From Bacillota bacterium (GTDB taxonomy: Bacteria > Bacillota > Clostridia > Lachnospirales > Lachnospiraceae): a DNA stretch of 37,685 nt. Made by a program: the position numbers and the translations under genes. The stretch is taken from the NCBI GenBank assembly GCA_023421075.1, contig JAEZUM010000047.1, positions 1 to 37,685 on the forward strand, in the 5' to 3' direction. This document shows positions 16,546 through 24,381 of this stretch, piece by piece; the stretch's first letter is position 1; every line of letters starts with the position of its first letter. The notes beneath the pieces were generated by a model that was not told the origin of the DNA, ran no database searches, and saw only the letters and a program-made list of their open reading frames with translations.

Positions 16546-17082
16546 ATGAGAAGAATTAAGGCGAAACAGCCGAAATCCGTTAAACCGGAGACTTTCTTTG
16601 AATCAAAAAAGAAAATGACAATCGCGGGAGTCGCGGTTCTTGCAGTATTACTAATTATATCTGTATTAATATACATTGAAAGCACGGATAACAAGATTGT
16701 AATCAAGAATAAAACCGATTTAAAGGTTGAGTACCTAAAAGCATACTATGTTGGCCCGGAAGAAGCCTACAACGAAGGCATCAATGTTACGGAGCTGACA
16801 GCAGGTAAGACAGAAAGCATTCCTCAGGAAACAATCAATCTTCTTGGTGCGCAAGCGAATCTGGAAATTCGCTTCAAGTTTGAGGGCTATGAGGAGTTAT
16901 TTGTGGATGCCGGTTATTTTGATGATGTCTTCAGCGGGAAGGTTGCAATCAATTTCGTACCCACCAGTGATGGTAAGATCAAAATGACGGTTAAAGCAAG
17001 AAATGGTATTGTGAATTCAAACAGAATTGTATGTGATGATTATTACACCATTAATCTTGCAGAAGGATATATTGAAGATTAA
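16546..17082 (+). CDS. Membrane-anchored extracytoplasmic protein of unknown function
   Basis: 178 residues from the ATG at 16546, which has GGAGG 9 bp upstream; the frame extends to a TTG at 16507 but without a site. A basic N-terminus (MRRIKAKQPKSVK) is followed by one membrane helix (about residues 25-44, IAGVAVLAVLLIISVLIYI). The rest, about 130 residues, should lie outside and looks beta-rich (KIVIKNKTDLKVEYLKAYYV, LEIRFKFEGYEELFV). There is no lipobox and no cysteine near the helix. I do not recognise the family. The gene has its own promoter and precedes the hydratase by 74 bp; a functional link is not evident. Confidence 0.75.
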   Translation: MRRIKAKQPKSVKPETFFESKKKMTIAGVAVLAVLLIISVLIYIESTDNKIVIKNKTDLKVEYLKAYYVGPEEAYNEGINVTELTAGKTESIPQETINLLGAQANLEIRFKFEGYEELFVDAGYFDDVFSGKVAINFVPTSDGKIKMTVKARNGIVNSNRIVCDDYYTINLAEGYIED

Positions 17083-17156
17083 TCTATATTTATATAAACG
17101 GATCATTTCGAGTACAGGAAAAGATGCCCCAAAAAGGGTTCAGGGAGGTTATTCAT

Positions 17157-19433
17157 ATGATTAAGCTGTATGAAAAAGGTGCTTACCTATTAAACGGTAA
17201 TGAAATTATTGAGGAGCAGGACTTGGCTGCAGTAATCGCTAAGACCGGTACCACAACGGATAAGGATTCAGCAAAGAAGGGTACCATGGCTTATGGTATT
17301 TTAACAAAACACAATACCTCAGGCGATGACAAAAAGCTTAAGATTAAATTCGACAAATTAACTTCCCACGATATTACCTTTGTTGGTATTATTCAGACGG
17401 CCAGAGCCAGCGGGCTGGAACAATTTCCGGTACCTTATGTTCTTACCAATTGCCATAACAGCTTATGCGCAGTCGGAGGCACGATTAATGAGGATGACCA
17501 CATGTTTGGTCTGTCCTGTGCCAAAAAATACGGTGGCGTCTATGTACCCCCTCATCAAGCCGTTATTCACCAATATGCCCGAGAGATGCTGGCGGAAGGC
17601 GGTAGTATGCTACTTGGTTCTGACAGTCATACCCGTTATGGTGCACTTGGTACTATGGCGATTGGAGAAGGCGGTCCGGAGCTAGTAAAGCAGTTATTAA
17701 GTCGTACGTATGATATTAATATGCCGGAAGTAGTTGCTGTATATCTGACCGGTAAACCAAGAAAGGGTGTCGGTCCCCAGGACGTCGCTCTGGCGATCAT
17801 CGGTGCGGTATTTGCAAACGGCTATGTCAATAATAAGGTAATGGAATTTGTCGGTGACGGAATTCAGAATCTTAGCGTGGATTATCGTATCGGTATCGAT
17901 GTTATGACAACGGAGACGACCTGTCTTTCATCCATCTGGAGAACGGACAGTGCGGTGAAGGATTTCTATGAGATCCACCGTAGACCGGATGCATATAAAG
18001 AGCTCTCTCCGGAAAAGGTAGCATATTATGATGGTCTAATCTATGTTGATCTTGCTGAGATTAAGCCGATGATAGCGATGCCCTTCCATCCAAGTAATGT
18101 ATATACCATTGATGAGTTGAACTCTAATCTTCACGACATTCTTGATGAAGTAGAGAAGAAGGCCCTTGTCAGTCTGGATAATAATAAAATCAAGTATTCT
18201 TTAAGGGATAAAATCCGTAATGGAAGATTATACGTGGATCAGGGAACCATCGCAGGCTGTGCCGGTGGTGGCTTTGAAAATATCTGTGAAGCGACAGACA
18301 TTCTGAACGGTAAATACATCGGTGCGGATGAATTCTCCCTAAGTGTTTATCCTGCCAGCCAGCCCGTGTTTATGGAATTAGTAAAGAACGGTAATGTAGC
18401 GAAGCTCATGGCCAGCGGTGCGACGATTCGAACCGCCTTCTGCGGACCTTGCTTTGGTGCCGGTGATGTACCTGCCAACAATGGCTTCAGCATTCGACAC
18501 ACCACAAGAAACTTCCCGAACAGAGAGGGTTCAAAAATTACAAACGGACAGGTTGCCAGTGTTGCTCTGATGGATGCAAGAAGTATTGCTGCGACTGCTG
18601 CCAATCAAGGATACCTCACTTCAGCAGAGGATATCGATGTTACCTTTACGAATCCGAAATATTATTTCGACAGTACGATCTATGATAACCGAGTATATAA
18701 CGGTGTCGGTAAGCCCGACAGCAGTGTGGAGCTAAAATTTGGCCCTGGAATCGTCGATTGGCCGGCGATGACTGCGTTAAGTGAGGACATGATATTAAAG
18801 GTTGTATCGGTAATACATGATCCGGTTACCACGACGGATGAGCTAATTCCTTCCGGTGAGACCTCCTCCTATCGTTCCAACCCCCTAGGTCTTGCAGAGT
18901 TCACCTTGTCTCGTAAGGATCCAGGCTATGTTGGCCGTGCAAAAGAGGTTCAGAAGGCTGAGAAAGCTAGAATAGCCGGTGAGGATGCAACTGCTGTTAA
19001 TTCGGAAATAAAAGCAGTATATGATAAGATATCCTCGAAGTTTATCCTAGATACAGAGGCAACCCAGATCGGAAGTACAATCTATGCGGTAAAACCCGGT
19101 GATGGCTCCGCCAGAGAACAGGCTGCCAGCTGTCAGAAGGTATTGGGTGGCTTTGCGAATATTGCAAAAGAGTATGCAACAAAGCGTTATCGTTCCAATC
19201 TGATTAATTGGGGTATGCTTCCCTTCCTTTTGAAAGAGGAGTTACCATTCGAGAATGGAGACTATCTCTTCATCAAAGATATACGGAAAGCAGTCGCAGA
19301 GAAAACAAGCGAAATTAAGGCGTATGTTGTGAACAAGGATATGAAGGAATTCTCGCTGGCACTTGGTGAATTGACCGATGATGAGAGAGAGATCATTCTG
19401 AAGGGCTGTCTTATCAATTATTATCGTAACTAA
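17157..19433 (+). CDS. Aconitase-superfamily hydratase, substrate not assigned
   Basis: 758 residues. A 4Fe-4S hydro-lyase by its motifs: SDSHTRYGALGTMAIGEGG near 160-180, a likely first cluster ligand Cys368 in IAGCAGGGFENI, and Cys429-x2-Cys432 in FCGPCFGAGD. A C-terminal swivel-type domain follows, with no separate small-subunit gene. The order and spacing differ from classical AcnA/AcnB and from LeuC, and the protein fits a less studied branch annotated only as hydratase (E. coli YbhJ is, as I recall, a member of similar length). The ATG at 17157 has GGGAGG 8 bp upstream; the frame extends to 17124 without a site. No other TCA-cycle or leucine genes are adjacent, so the substrate is open. 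Confidence 0.85.
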   Translation: MIKLYEKGAYLLNGNEIIEEQDLAAVIAKTGTTTDKDSAKKGTMAYGILTKHNTSGDDKKLKIKFDKLTSHDITFVGIIQTARASGLEQFPVPYVLTNCHNSLCAVGGTINEDDHMFGLSCAKKYGGVYVPPHQAVIHQYAREMLAEGGSMLLGSDSHTRYGALGTMAIGEGGPELVKQLLSRTYDINMPEVVAVYLTGKPRKGVGPQDVALAIIGAVFANGYVNNKVMEFVGDGIQNLSVDYRIGIDVMTTETTCLSSIWRTDSAVKDFYEIHRRPDAYKELSPEKVAYYDGLIYVDLAEIKPMIAMPFHPSNVYTIDELNSNLHDILDEVEKKALVSLDNNKIKYSLRDKIRNGRLYVDQGTIAGCAGGGFENICEATDILNGKYIGADEFSLSVYPASQPVFMELVKNGNVAKLMASGATIRTAFCGPCFGAGDVPANNGFSIRHTTRNFPNREGSKITNGQVASVALMDARSIAATAANQGYLTSAEDIDVTFTNPKYYFDSTIYDNRVYNGVGKPDSSVELKFGPGIVDWPAMTALSEDMILKVVSVIHDPVTTTDELIPSGETSSYRSNPLGLAEFTLSRKDPGYVGRAKEVQKAEKARIAGEDATAVNSEIKAVYDKISSKFILDTEATQIGSTIYAVKPGDGSAREQAASCQKVLGGFANIAKEYATKRYRSNLINWGMLPFLLKEELPFENGDYLFIKDIRKAVAEKTSEIKAYVVNKDMKEFSLALGELTDDEREIILKGCLINYYRN

Positions 19434-19450
19434 ATAATCTACTTATTAAT

Positions 19451-19485
19451 ACGCCTTCGGCTTAAGTGCTGTAAGGCGTGTTTTT
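19451..19485 (+). terminator. Intrinsic terminator after the hydratase gene
   Basis: ACGCCTT (19451-19457) pairs with AAGGCGT (19473-19479), followed by GTTTTTATC. Its right arm is shared with a larger inverted repeat (19474-19526), so the two structures exclude one another. Confidence 0.75.
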
Positions 19486-19526
19486 ATCGTATAGTAAATT
19501 ACATTCTATACGATAAAAACACGCCT
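19474..19526. repeat. Perfect 21-bp inverted repeat overlapping the terminator
   Basis: Arms 19474-19494 and 19506-19526 are exact reverse complements over 21 bp (outer AGGCGTG/CACGCCT, inner CGTATAG/CTATACG), with an 11-nt loop TAAATTACATT. Both arms include a run of five T or A, so the structure would carry a T-tract on either strand. A short GCCT/AGGC stem at 19523-19533 precedes the T-tract on the minus strand. Confidence 0.8.
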
Positions 19527-19588
19527 CTAAGGCTGTGCACTGACACTTTGTTCTTTGTAAAATTTGATATGTTAAGTAGGAAGTTAAT

Positions 19589-19900
19589 ATGAAGTATGAA
19601 GAGGTACGATCTATTACAGTATATTGTAATATACGGAATAATCTGGTAAAATACTTTCAATTGAAAGTGCATAAATGTGGCTAATCGATATGTGTAACTG
19701 ATAGTCATAATGGCGGATTAGCATCTCCATCGGTATCAATCATATTAATCGGTGATAAGCTTATACTGCATAATCAGACGTTTCATACAGACCGATGGTT
19801 GTTTCACTATAAAATAAATGACTATTACATTCTCGAGCTTTCCGATGAGACGCAAAATAAACTTCAGTTGTTGATTGATCAGGCTGAAGATAAGAATTGA
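19589..19900 (+). pseudogene. Probable decayed small gene with one in-frame stop
   Basis: An ATG at 19589 with AGGAAG about 6 bp upstream opens 31 codons (MKYEEVRSITVYC...), then a TAA at 19682-19684. The same frame continues without another stop for 71 codons to a TGA at 19898. The second part has a coding look (GGLASPSVSIILIGDKLILH, then HTDRWLFHYKINDYYILEL, ending LLIDQAEDKN) but has no ATG of its own and no ribosome binding site. The simplest reading is a 103-codon gene broken by one nonsense mutation. I do not recognise the protein. Chance openness of an AT-rich frame is the alternative. Confidence 0.4.
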
Positions 19901-19957
19901 CAAAGCATTCTTTAATGTTTTTGCAAGAATGGCAAATTCAATCAAATATTAACATTC

Positions 19958-19992
19958 TTGACAATACCATAACACATCCACTTCATTATAAT
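19958..19992 (+). promoter_or_regulatory. Possible promoter and operator region for the GH94 phosphorylase gene
   Basis: TTGACA (19958-19963) and TATAAT (19987-19992) are both perfect, but the spacer is 23 bp, too long for unaided sigma-A use. Three copies of one 7-mer in alternating orientation lie just upstream and over the -35 box: CATTCTT (19906-19912), AAGAATG (19925-19931), CATTCTT (19953-19959). An activator-dependent promoter is possible. Confidence 0.35.
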
Positions 19993-20026
19993 TAAATTTA
20001 TAAATGGAGGAGGAGTGTTATTTTTT

Positions 20027-22417
20027 ATGAAATACGGATATTTTGATAATGAGCATCAGGAATATGTCATCAATAGAGTGGATCTTCCCACCTCATGGAC
20101 CAATTACTTAGGAGTAAGAGATATGTGTGCAGTTATTAATCATACTGCTGGGGGATATATCTTCTATAAATCTCCGGAATACCATCGAATCACTCGCTTT
20201 AGGGCAAACAGTGTTCCCATGGATCGTCCGGGTCATTATGTTTATCTTCGCGATGATGAAAGCAAGGATTATTGGAGCGTTTCCTGGCAGCCGGTTGGCA
20301 AACCCTTGGATCAGGCACAGTATGAATGTCGTCACGGTCTATCCTATACGAAGTATTCCTGTAATTATAATAATATCGAAGCAAGTCAGAAGTTATTTAT
20401 ACCGATTGATGATCCGGTAGAGCTTTGGGATGTCACTATAAAAAATACAGATACGAAGCCCAGGAGCTTAAGTGTTTTCTCCTATCTGGAATTTTCTTAC
20501 CATCATATTGATATGGACAACCGTAACTTCCAAATGAGTAATTATGCAGCAGGGTCCTCCTATGAAGACGGAATTATTGAGCATGACTTGTTTTATGAGG
20601 AGTTTGGATATCAGTTTTTTACCTCCAATTTTACTCCGGACAGCTTTGACTGTCTTAGGGATAAATTCATCGGCTTGTATCATACCGAAGACAATCCGGT
20701 AGCGGTAGAGCGAGGCGAATGTGGCGGTACCTTTGAGAAGGGGAATAATCACTGCGGATCTCTTCATAAAAAGCTAGTCTTACAGCCGGGTGAGGAGATC
20801 AGGCTTGTCTTTATTCTGGGCGAGGGTAACCGCGATGCCGGAAGAAAGCTTCGTGCTAAGTATTCGGACTTTAATGAAATCGATCGTGCCTATTCACAGA
20901 TGTCAGATTTCTGGAGTCAGAAGCGTAATAAGCTTCAGATTCAGACCCCGAATGAGGGTATGAATACACTTATTAATACCTGGACACTGTATCAGGCGGA
21001 AATCAATGTAATGTTTTCTCGCTTTGCTTCCTTCATAGAAGTAGGTGGAAGAACCGGGCTTGGTTATCGTGATACCTCACAAGATTCCATGACCGTAATA
21101 CATACCAACCCTGACAAATGCCGTCAGAGAATTGTGGAATTATTACGTGCCTTGGTATCACAGGGCTATGGTTTACACTTATTCCAACCGGAGTGGTTTG
21201 ATCCCACGAATGAAGTCAAACCTTTTAAATCGCCTACGGTAATTCCTGCGCCGAATAAAAATGATGTCATTCATGGTATTGATCAGGCTTGTTCCGATGA
21301 TGCACTATGGCTGGTTAGTTCAATTGCTGAGTATGTCCGCGAGACCGGTGAGATTGATTTCTTAGATGAAATCATAACTTATGCAGACGGCGGAAGTGGA
21401 ACGGTATATGAGCATATGATGAAGATACTGGACTTCTCCAATGAACAGGTCGGAAATCACGGTGTATGTAAGGGACTTCGCGCCGATTGGAATGACTGTC
21501 TTAATCTTGGCGGTGGTGAAAGTGCTATGGTATCCTTCCTGCATTATTGGGCACTTGGTAACTTCTTAGAATTAGCAAGACATTTGAACCGGACTACTGA
21601 TGTAGAACGCTATGAAGCAATGCAACAGCATGTGAAAAATGTATGCGACAGTGAGCTTTGGGATCAGGAATGGTATATTCGAGGAATCACAAAGACCGGT
21701 AGAAAAATCGGAACGATGAATGACCCGGAAGGTAAGATTCATCTGGAGTCCAATACCTGGGCAGTGTTGTCCGGACTGGCCGATGCGGACAAAGGTAAAA
21801 AAGCGATGGATTCCATCGATCAATATCTGTATACCCCTTATGGAATAATGTTGAACGGTCCCTCCTATACCGTTCCGGATGAAGAGATTGGCTTCGTCAC
21901 CCGAGTTTACCCGGGGCTCAAGGAAAACGGAGCCATCTTCAGTCACCCGAATCCCTGGGCATGGGCTGCAGAATGTATCCTAGGTCGCGGAGACCGGGCA
22001 ATGAAATTCTACGATGCTCTTTGCCCATATCATCAAAATGATATGATTGAGATCCGAGAAGCAGAGCCATATTCCTATTGTCAGTTCATTATGGGAAGGG
22101 AGCATACCGGCTTTGGACGTGCCAGACATCCATTTATGACAGGAACCGGTGGCTGGGCATACTTCTCGGCAACTCATTATATGTTAGGTGTTCGCCCCGG
22201 TCTTGAGGAATTGATCGTAGATCCCTGTATTCCTTCCGATTGGACCGAATTCAGTATGACTCGTACCTGGCGGGGTGCTACCTATAAGATCCATGTCACC
22301 AATCCGAAGGGTGTAATGAAGGGCGTCAAGGAGCTTCGCCTGGATGGTGAGGTTGTAGACCGTATTCCGGTTCAAACAGTCGGAACCTGTCATGAGGTTT
22401 CCGTGATCATGGGATAA
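20027..22417 (+). CDS. chbP: GH94 disaccharide phosphorylase, most like N,N'-diacetylchitobiose phosphorylase
   Basis: A cytoplasmic inverting phosphorylase that splits a beta-1,4-linked disaccharide with phosphate to a sugar 1-phosphate. 796 residues from the ATG at 20027 behind GGAGGAGG; a GTG at 20015 is too close to that site. The fold follows GH94: N-terminal beta-sandwich (MKYGYFDN..., RPGHYVYLRDD), linker, (alpha/alpha)6 barrel and C-terminal sheet. The general acid should be Asp490 in GLRADWNDCLNLGGGES. From memory, the Vibrio chitobiose phosphorylase matches nearly block for block (SPEYHRITRFR, IEVGGRTGLGYRDT, VRTGL/HLESNT regions), whereas Clostridium cellobiose phosphorylase differs in length and at these blocks. 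The expected products are GlcNAc-1-phosphate and GlcNAc. Cellobiose or another disaccharide remains possible. Confidence 0.85.
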   Translation: MKYGYFDNEHQEYVINRVDLPTSWTNYLGVRDMCAVINHTAGGYIFYKSPEYHRITRFRANSVPMDRPGHYVYLRDDESKDYWSVSWQPVGKPLDQAQYECRHGLSYTKYSCNYNNIEASQKLFIPIDDPVELWDVTIKNTDTKPRSLSVFSYLEFSYHHIDMDNRNFQMSNYAAGSSYEDGIIEHDLFYEEFGYQFFTSNFTPDSFDCLRDKFIGLYHTEDNPVAVERGECGGTFEKGNNHCGSLHKKLVLQPGEEIRLVFILGEGNRDAGRKLRAKYSDFNEIDRAYSQMSDFWSQKRNKLQIQTPNEGMNTLINTWTLYQAEINVMFSRFASFIEVGGRTGLGYRDTSQDSMTVIHTNPDKCRQRIVELLRALVSQGYGLHLFQPEWFDPTNEVKPFKSPTVIPAPNKNDVIHGIDQACSDDALWLVSSIAEYVRETGEIDFLDEIITYADGGSGTVYEHMMKILDFSNEQVGNHGVCKGLRADWNDCLNLGGGESAMVSFLHYWALGNFLELARHLNRTTDVERYEAMQQHVKNVCDSELWDQEWYIRGITKTGRKIGTMNDPEGKIHLESNTWAVLSGLADADKGKKAMDSIDQYLYTPYGIMLNGPSYTVPDEEIGFVTRVYPGLKENGAIFSHPNPWAWAAECILGRGDRAMKFYDALCPYHQNDMIEIREAEPYSYCQFIMGREHTGFGRARHPFMTGTGGWAYFSATHYMLGVRPGLEELIVDPCIPSDWTEFSMTRTWRGATYKIHVTNPKGVMKGVKELRLDGEVVDRIPVQTVGTCHEVSVIMG

Positions 22418-22428
22418 CAATCCCACAT

Positions 22429-22486
22429 AAGGCAGTTGCAATTAGTATATAAGAAGGATAGCTCTATGCTTTGCATCTGCCTTTTA
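22429..22486 (+). terminator. Intercistronic stem-loop between chbP and the mutase gene
   Basis: AAGGCAG (22429-22435) pairs with CTGCCTT (22477-22483), and TGCAA/TTGCA extends the stem inward past a T-T mismatch. TT follows, then AATCT. It could be a weak or partial terminator setting unequal expression, or a mRNA-stabilising structure. Confidence 0.45.
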
Positions 22487-22527
22487 ATCTAATATATAAA
22501 TGGCGTATAGCCATAACGGAGGTAGCT

Positions 22528-23946
22528 ATGATTAAGTTTGGTACCGGTGGTTGGAGAGCAATCATTGGTGAGGAATTTACCAAAGCAAATATTCAAATAT
22601 TATCGAAAGCCCTTGCTAGGAAAATGAAGGATGAAGGAGTTGCCGAGAAGGGGATTGTGCTTGGTTATGATCGTCGTTTCCTTTCGAAGGAATCCATGCG
22701 CTGGGCAGCACAGGTCTATGCTGCAGAGGGCATAAAGGCATATCTGATCAATCGTTCTTCACCCACACCACTCATTATGTATTATGTAATGAAGCATGAA
22801 TTTCACTATGGTATGATGATTACGGCCAGCCATAATCCAGCCATTTATAACGGGATTAAGGTATTTACCTATGGCGGTAGAGATGCGGACGAATTTCAGA
22901 CCCAAGAGATCGAAAATTACATTAATGAGGTGTCTGAAGAGGATATTGCAGATATGGATTATGACAAGGCAATGGAGCTCGGCTTGATTTTCGAATTGAA
23001 TCCTTTAAATGAGTACATAGACAATATCATCAGTAATGTTGATATGCAGGCGATCAGAGACTGTGGCCTCCGAATTGCACTAGACCCTATGTACGGGGTT
23101 AGCGAGACTTCACTACGTACGATATTACTCACTGCAAGATGTGATGTTTCCATTATTCATGATCGTCACGACACCCTATTTGGCGGCAAACTGCCGTCTC
23201 CCTCTGCAGCTACTCTCCGAAGTCTTCAAAATTATGTGATTGATCATCACTGTGATATCGGTATCGCCACGGACGGAGATGCAGATCGTATCGGAGTAAT
23301 CGATGATAACGGACGCTTCCTGCATCCAAATGATATTCTGGTACTATTGTATTATTACCTTGTAAAGTACAAGGGTTGGAAGGGAGCGGCTGTACGTAAT
23401 ATCGCAACCACTCATTTGCTCGATAAAATGGCAGAAAGCTTTGGTGAGAAGTGTTATGAGGTTCCGGTCGGTTTTAAACACATCTCCGCTAAAATGAATG
23501 AAACCGATGCGGTAATCGGGGGTGAATCCTCCGGAGGACTTACGGTTCGCGGACACATCAAAGGCAAGGACGGCGTATATGCCGCAGCATTGTTAGTAGA
23601 AATGATTGCAGTGGTTGGTAAAAAATTATCTGAGATCGTTCAGGACATCTATGAAGAATATGGCTGTACTTATATGGAGGAGCGCGATTATCGTTTTGAT
23701 CAGCAGAAGAAGGATGAAATCTATCAGCAATTACTGGTTGATAAATTGCTTCCCGAAATGCCCCTCGAAGTAGAGAAAATCTCTTATCTGGATGGCTGTA
23801 AATTATATTTTAAGAACGGAGGCTGGATCGGAATTCGCTTCTCCGGAACAGAACCTTTGCTTCGTATCTTTTGTGAGATGCCGATGGAAGGGCAGGAGAA
23901 ACATATCTGCAGAGTCTTCGAGACCTTCTTAGGGTTAGAGGAATAG
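22528..23946 (+). CDS. Alpha-D-phosphohexomutase (phosphoglucomutase/phosphomannomutase family)
   Basis: Interconverts a hexose 1-phosphate and 6-phosphate. 472 residues from the ATG at 22528, with GGAGG 5 bp upstream. The four family motifs are present: the phosphoserine loop TASHNP, metal loop DGDADR, sugar loop GGESSGG and phosphate loop RFSGTEP. N-terminal KFGTGGWRAIIGEEF matches the bacterial phosphoglucomutase/phosphomannomutase group. Following chbP, it would convert the released sugar 1-phosphate to the 6-phosphate; with chitobiose as substrate that means GlcNAc-1-P to GlcNAc-6-P. Specificity is an inference from context, and glucose 1-phosphate is the alternative. Confidence 0.92.
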   Translation: MIKFGTGGWRAIIGEEFTKANIQILSKALARKMKDEGVAEKGIVLGYDRRFLSKESMRWAAQVYAAEGIKAYLINRSSPTPLIMYYVMKHEFHYGMMITASHNPAIYNGIKVFTYGGRDADEFQTQEIENYINEVSEEDIADMDYDKAMELGLIFELNPLNEYIDNIISNVDMQAIRDCGLRIALDPMYGVSETSLRTILLTARCDVSIIHDRHDTLFGGKLPSPSAATLRSLQNYVIDHHCDIGIATDGDADRIGVIDDNGRFLHPNDILVLLYYYLVKYKGWKGAAVRNIATTHLLDKMAESFGEKCYEVPVGFKHISAKMNETDAVIGGESSGGLTVRGHIKGKDGVYAAALLVEMIAVVGKKLSEIVQDIYEEYGCTYMEERDYRFDQQKKDEIYQQLLVDKLLPEMPLEVEKISYLDGCKLYFKNGGWIGIRFSGTEPLLRIFCEMPMEGQEKHICRVFETFLGLEE

Positions 23947-23947
23947 G

Positions 23948-24168
23948 AATATCATGATACAGTTCACGCCCTAACATAGTTATGATATGAGTTCGATCAA
24001 TGTTTCCGAAATCGGAGACGCTTCCGCTTAGATGCATTACGTAGCGGTACATAAGGTTCTAAAAACAGAACCTAAGTACCGACGAATGCATATACTCCGA
24101 TTTGAAAATCATTGATCGAACTCATTTTCCAGTTTACCGTGTTAGGGCGTGATCATAAACATGATATT
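23948..24168. repeat. 221-bp foldback sequence (large imperfect inverted repeat)
   Basis: Begins 2 bp after the mutase stop codon. Paired blocks from outside in: AATATCATG/CATGATATT (23948-23956, 24160-24168); CACGCCCTAACA/TGTTAGGGCGTG (23965-23976, 24140-24151); a perfect 16-mer ATGAGTTCGATCAATG/CATTGATCGAACTCAT (23987-24002, 24110-24125); AAATCGGAG/CTCCGATTT (24009-24017, 24095-24103); ATGCATT/AATGCAT (24032-24038, 24085-24091); CGGTAC/GTACCG (24045-24050, 24076-24081); AGGTTCT/AGAACCT (24054-24060, 24067-24073). The tip loop is AAAAAC. An unpaired 14-nt insert sits in the left arm at 24018-24031. No convincing open frame, T-tract or target-site duplication is seen. Confidence 0.88.
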
Positions 24169-24216
24169 TACACAAAATACGAATACTTTCTTATTCCTTA
24201 ACGATTTAATTAATGC

Positions 24217-24277
24217 TATAATAAGTATATGGAAAGTTAAGTTTACACAGGGTTATCCATTGGGTAACCCTGTTTTC
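24217..24277 (+). terminator. -10 box followed by an intrinsic terminator upstream of the sensor kinase (possible attenuator)
   Basis: A perfect TATAAT at 24217-24222 (no good -35 box) would start RNA near 24229. ACAGGGTTA (24247-24255) pairs with TAACCCTGT (24265-24273), the stem extending inward to CC/GG, and TTTTC follows. The terminator lies 105 bp before the kinase start codon. It may end read-through from the mutase gene or attenuate kinase expression. A 7-bp TTTCTTT/AAAGAAA hairpin follows at 24339-24356. Confidence 0.65.
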
Positions 24278-24381
24278 TGAATATATTTTTTATAGGGCAT
24301 GTTGAATAATTCATTCCTAAATTGCATGTGTAGTAAATTTCTTTTGAGAAAGAAAAATAGATTACCTTGGAGGATTAGTTG

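Noticed and set aside
19499..19708. Minus-strand 69-codon open frame
   Set aside because: It overlaps the inverted repeat and the plus-strand decayed gene, has no ribosome binding site and a composition typical of AT-rich non-coding DNA.
20027..22417. Cellobiose phosphorylase as the primary name
   Set aside because: The length and remembered sequence blocks fit chitobiose phosphorylase better than the Clostridium cellobiose enzyme, though an assay is needed.
23965..24151. Integron attC-like boxes (CCCTAAC and GTTAGGG) in the foldback
   Set aside because: The boxes are one base off the RYYYAAC/GTTRRRY rule, the pairing is too long and too perfect, and no integrase or cassette array is present.
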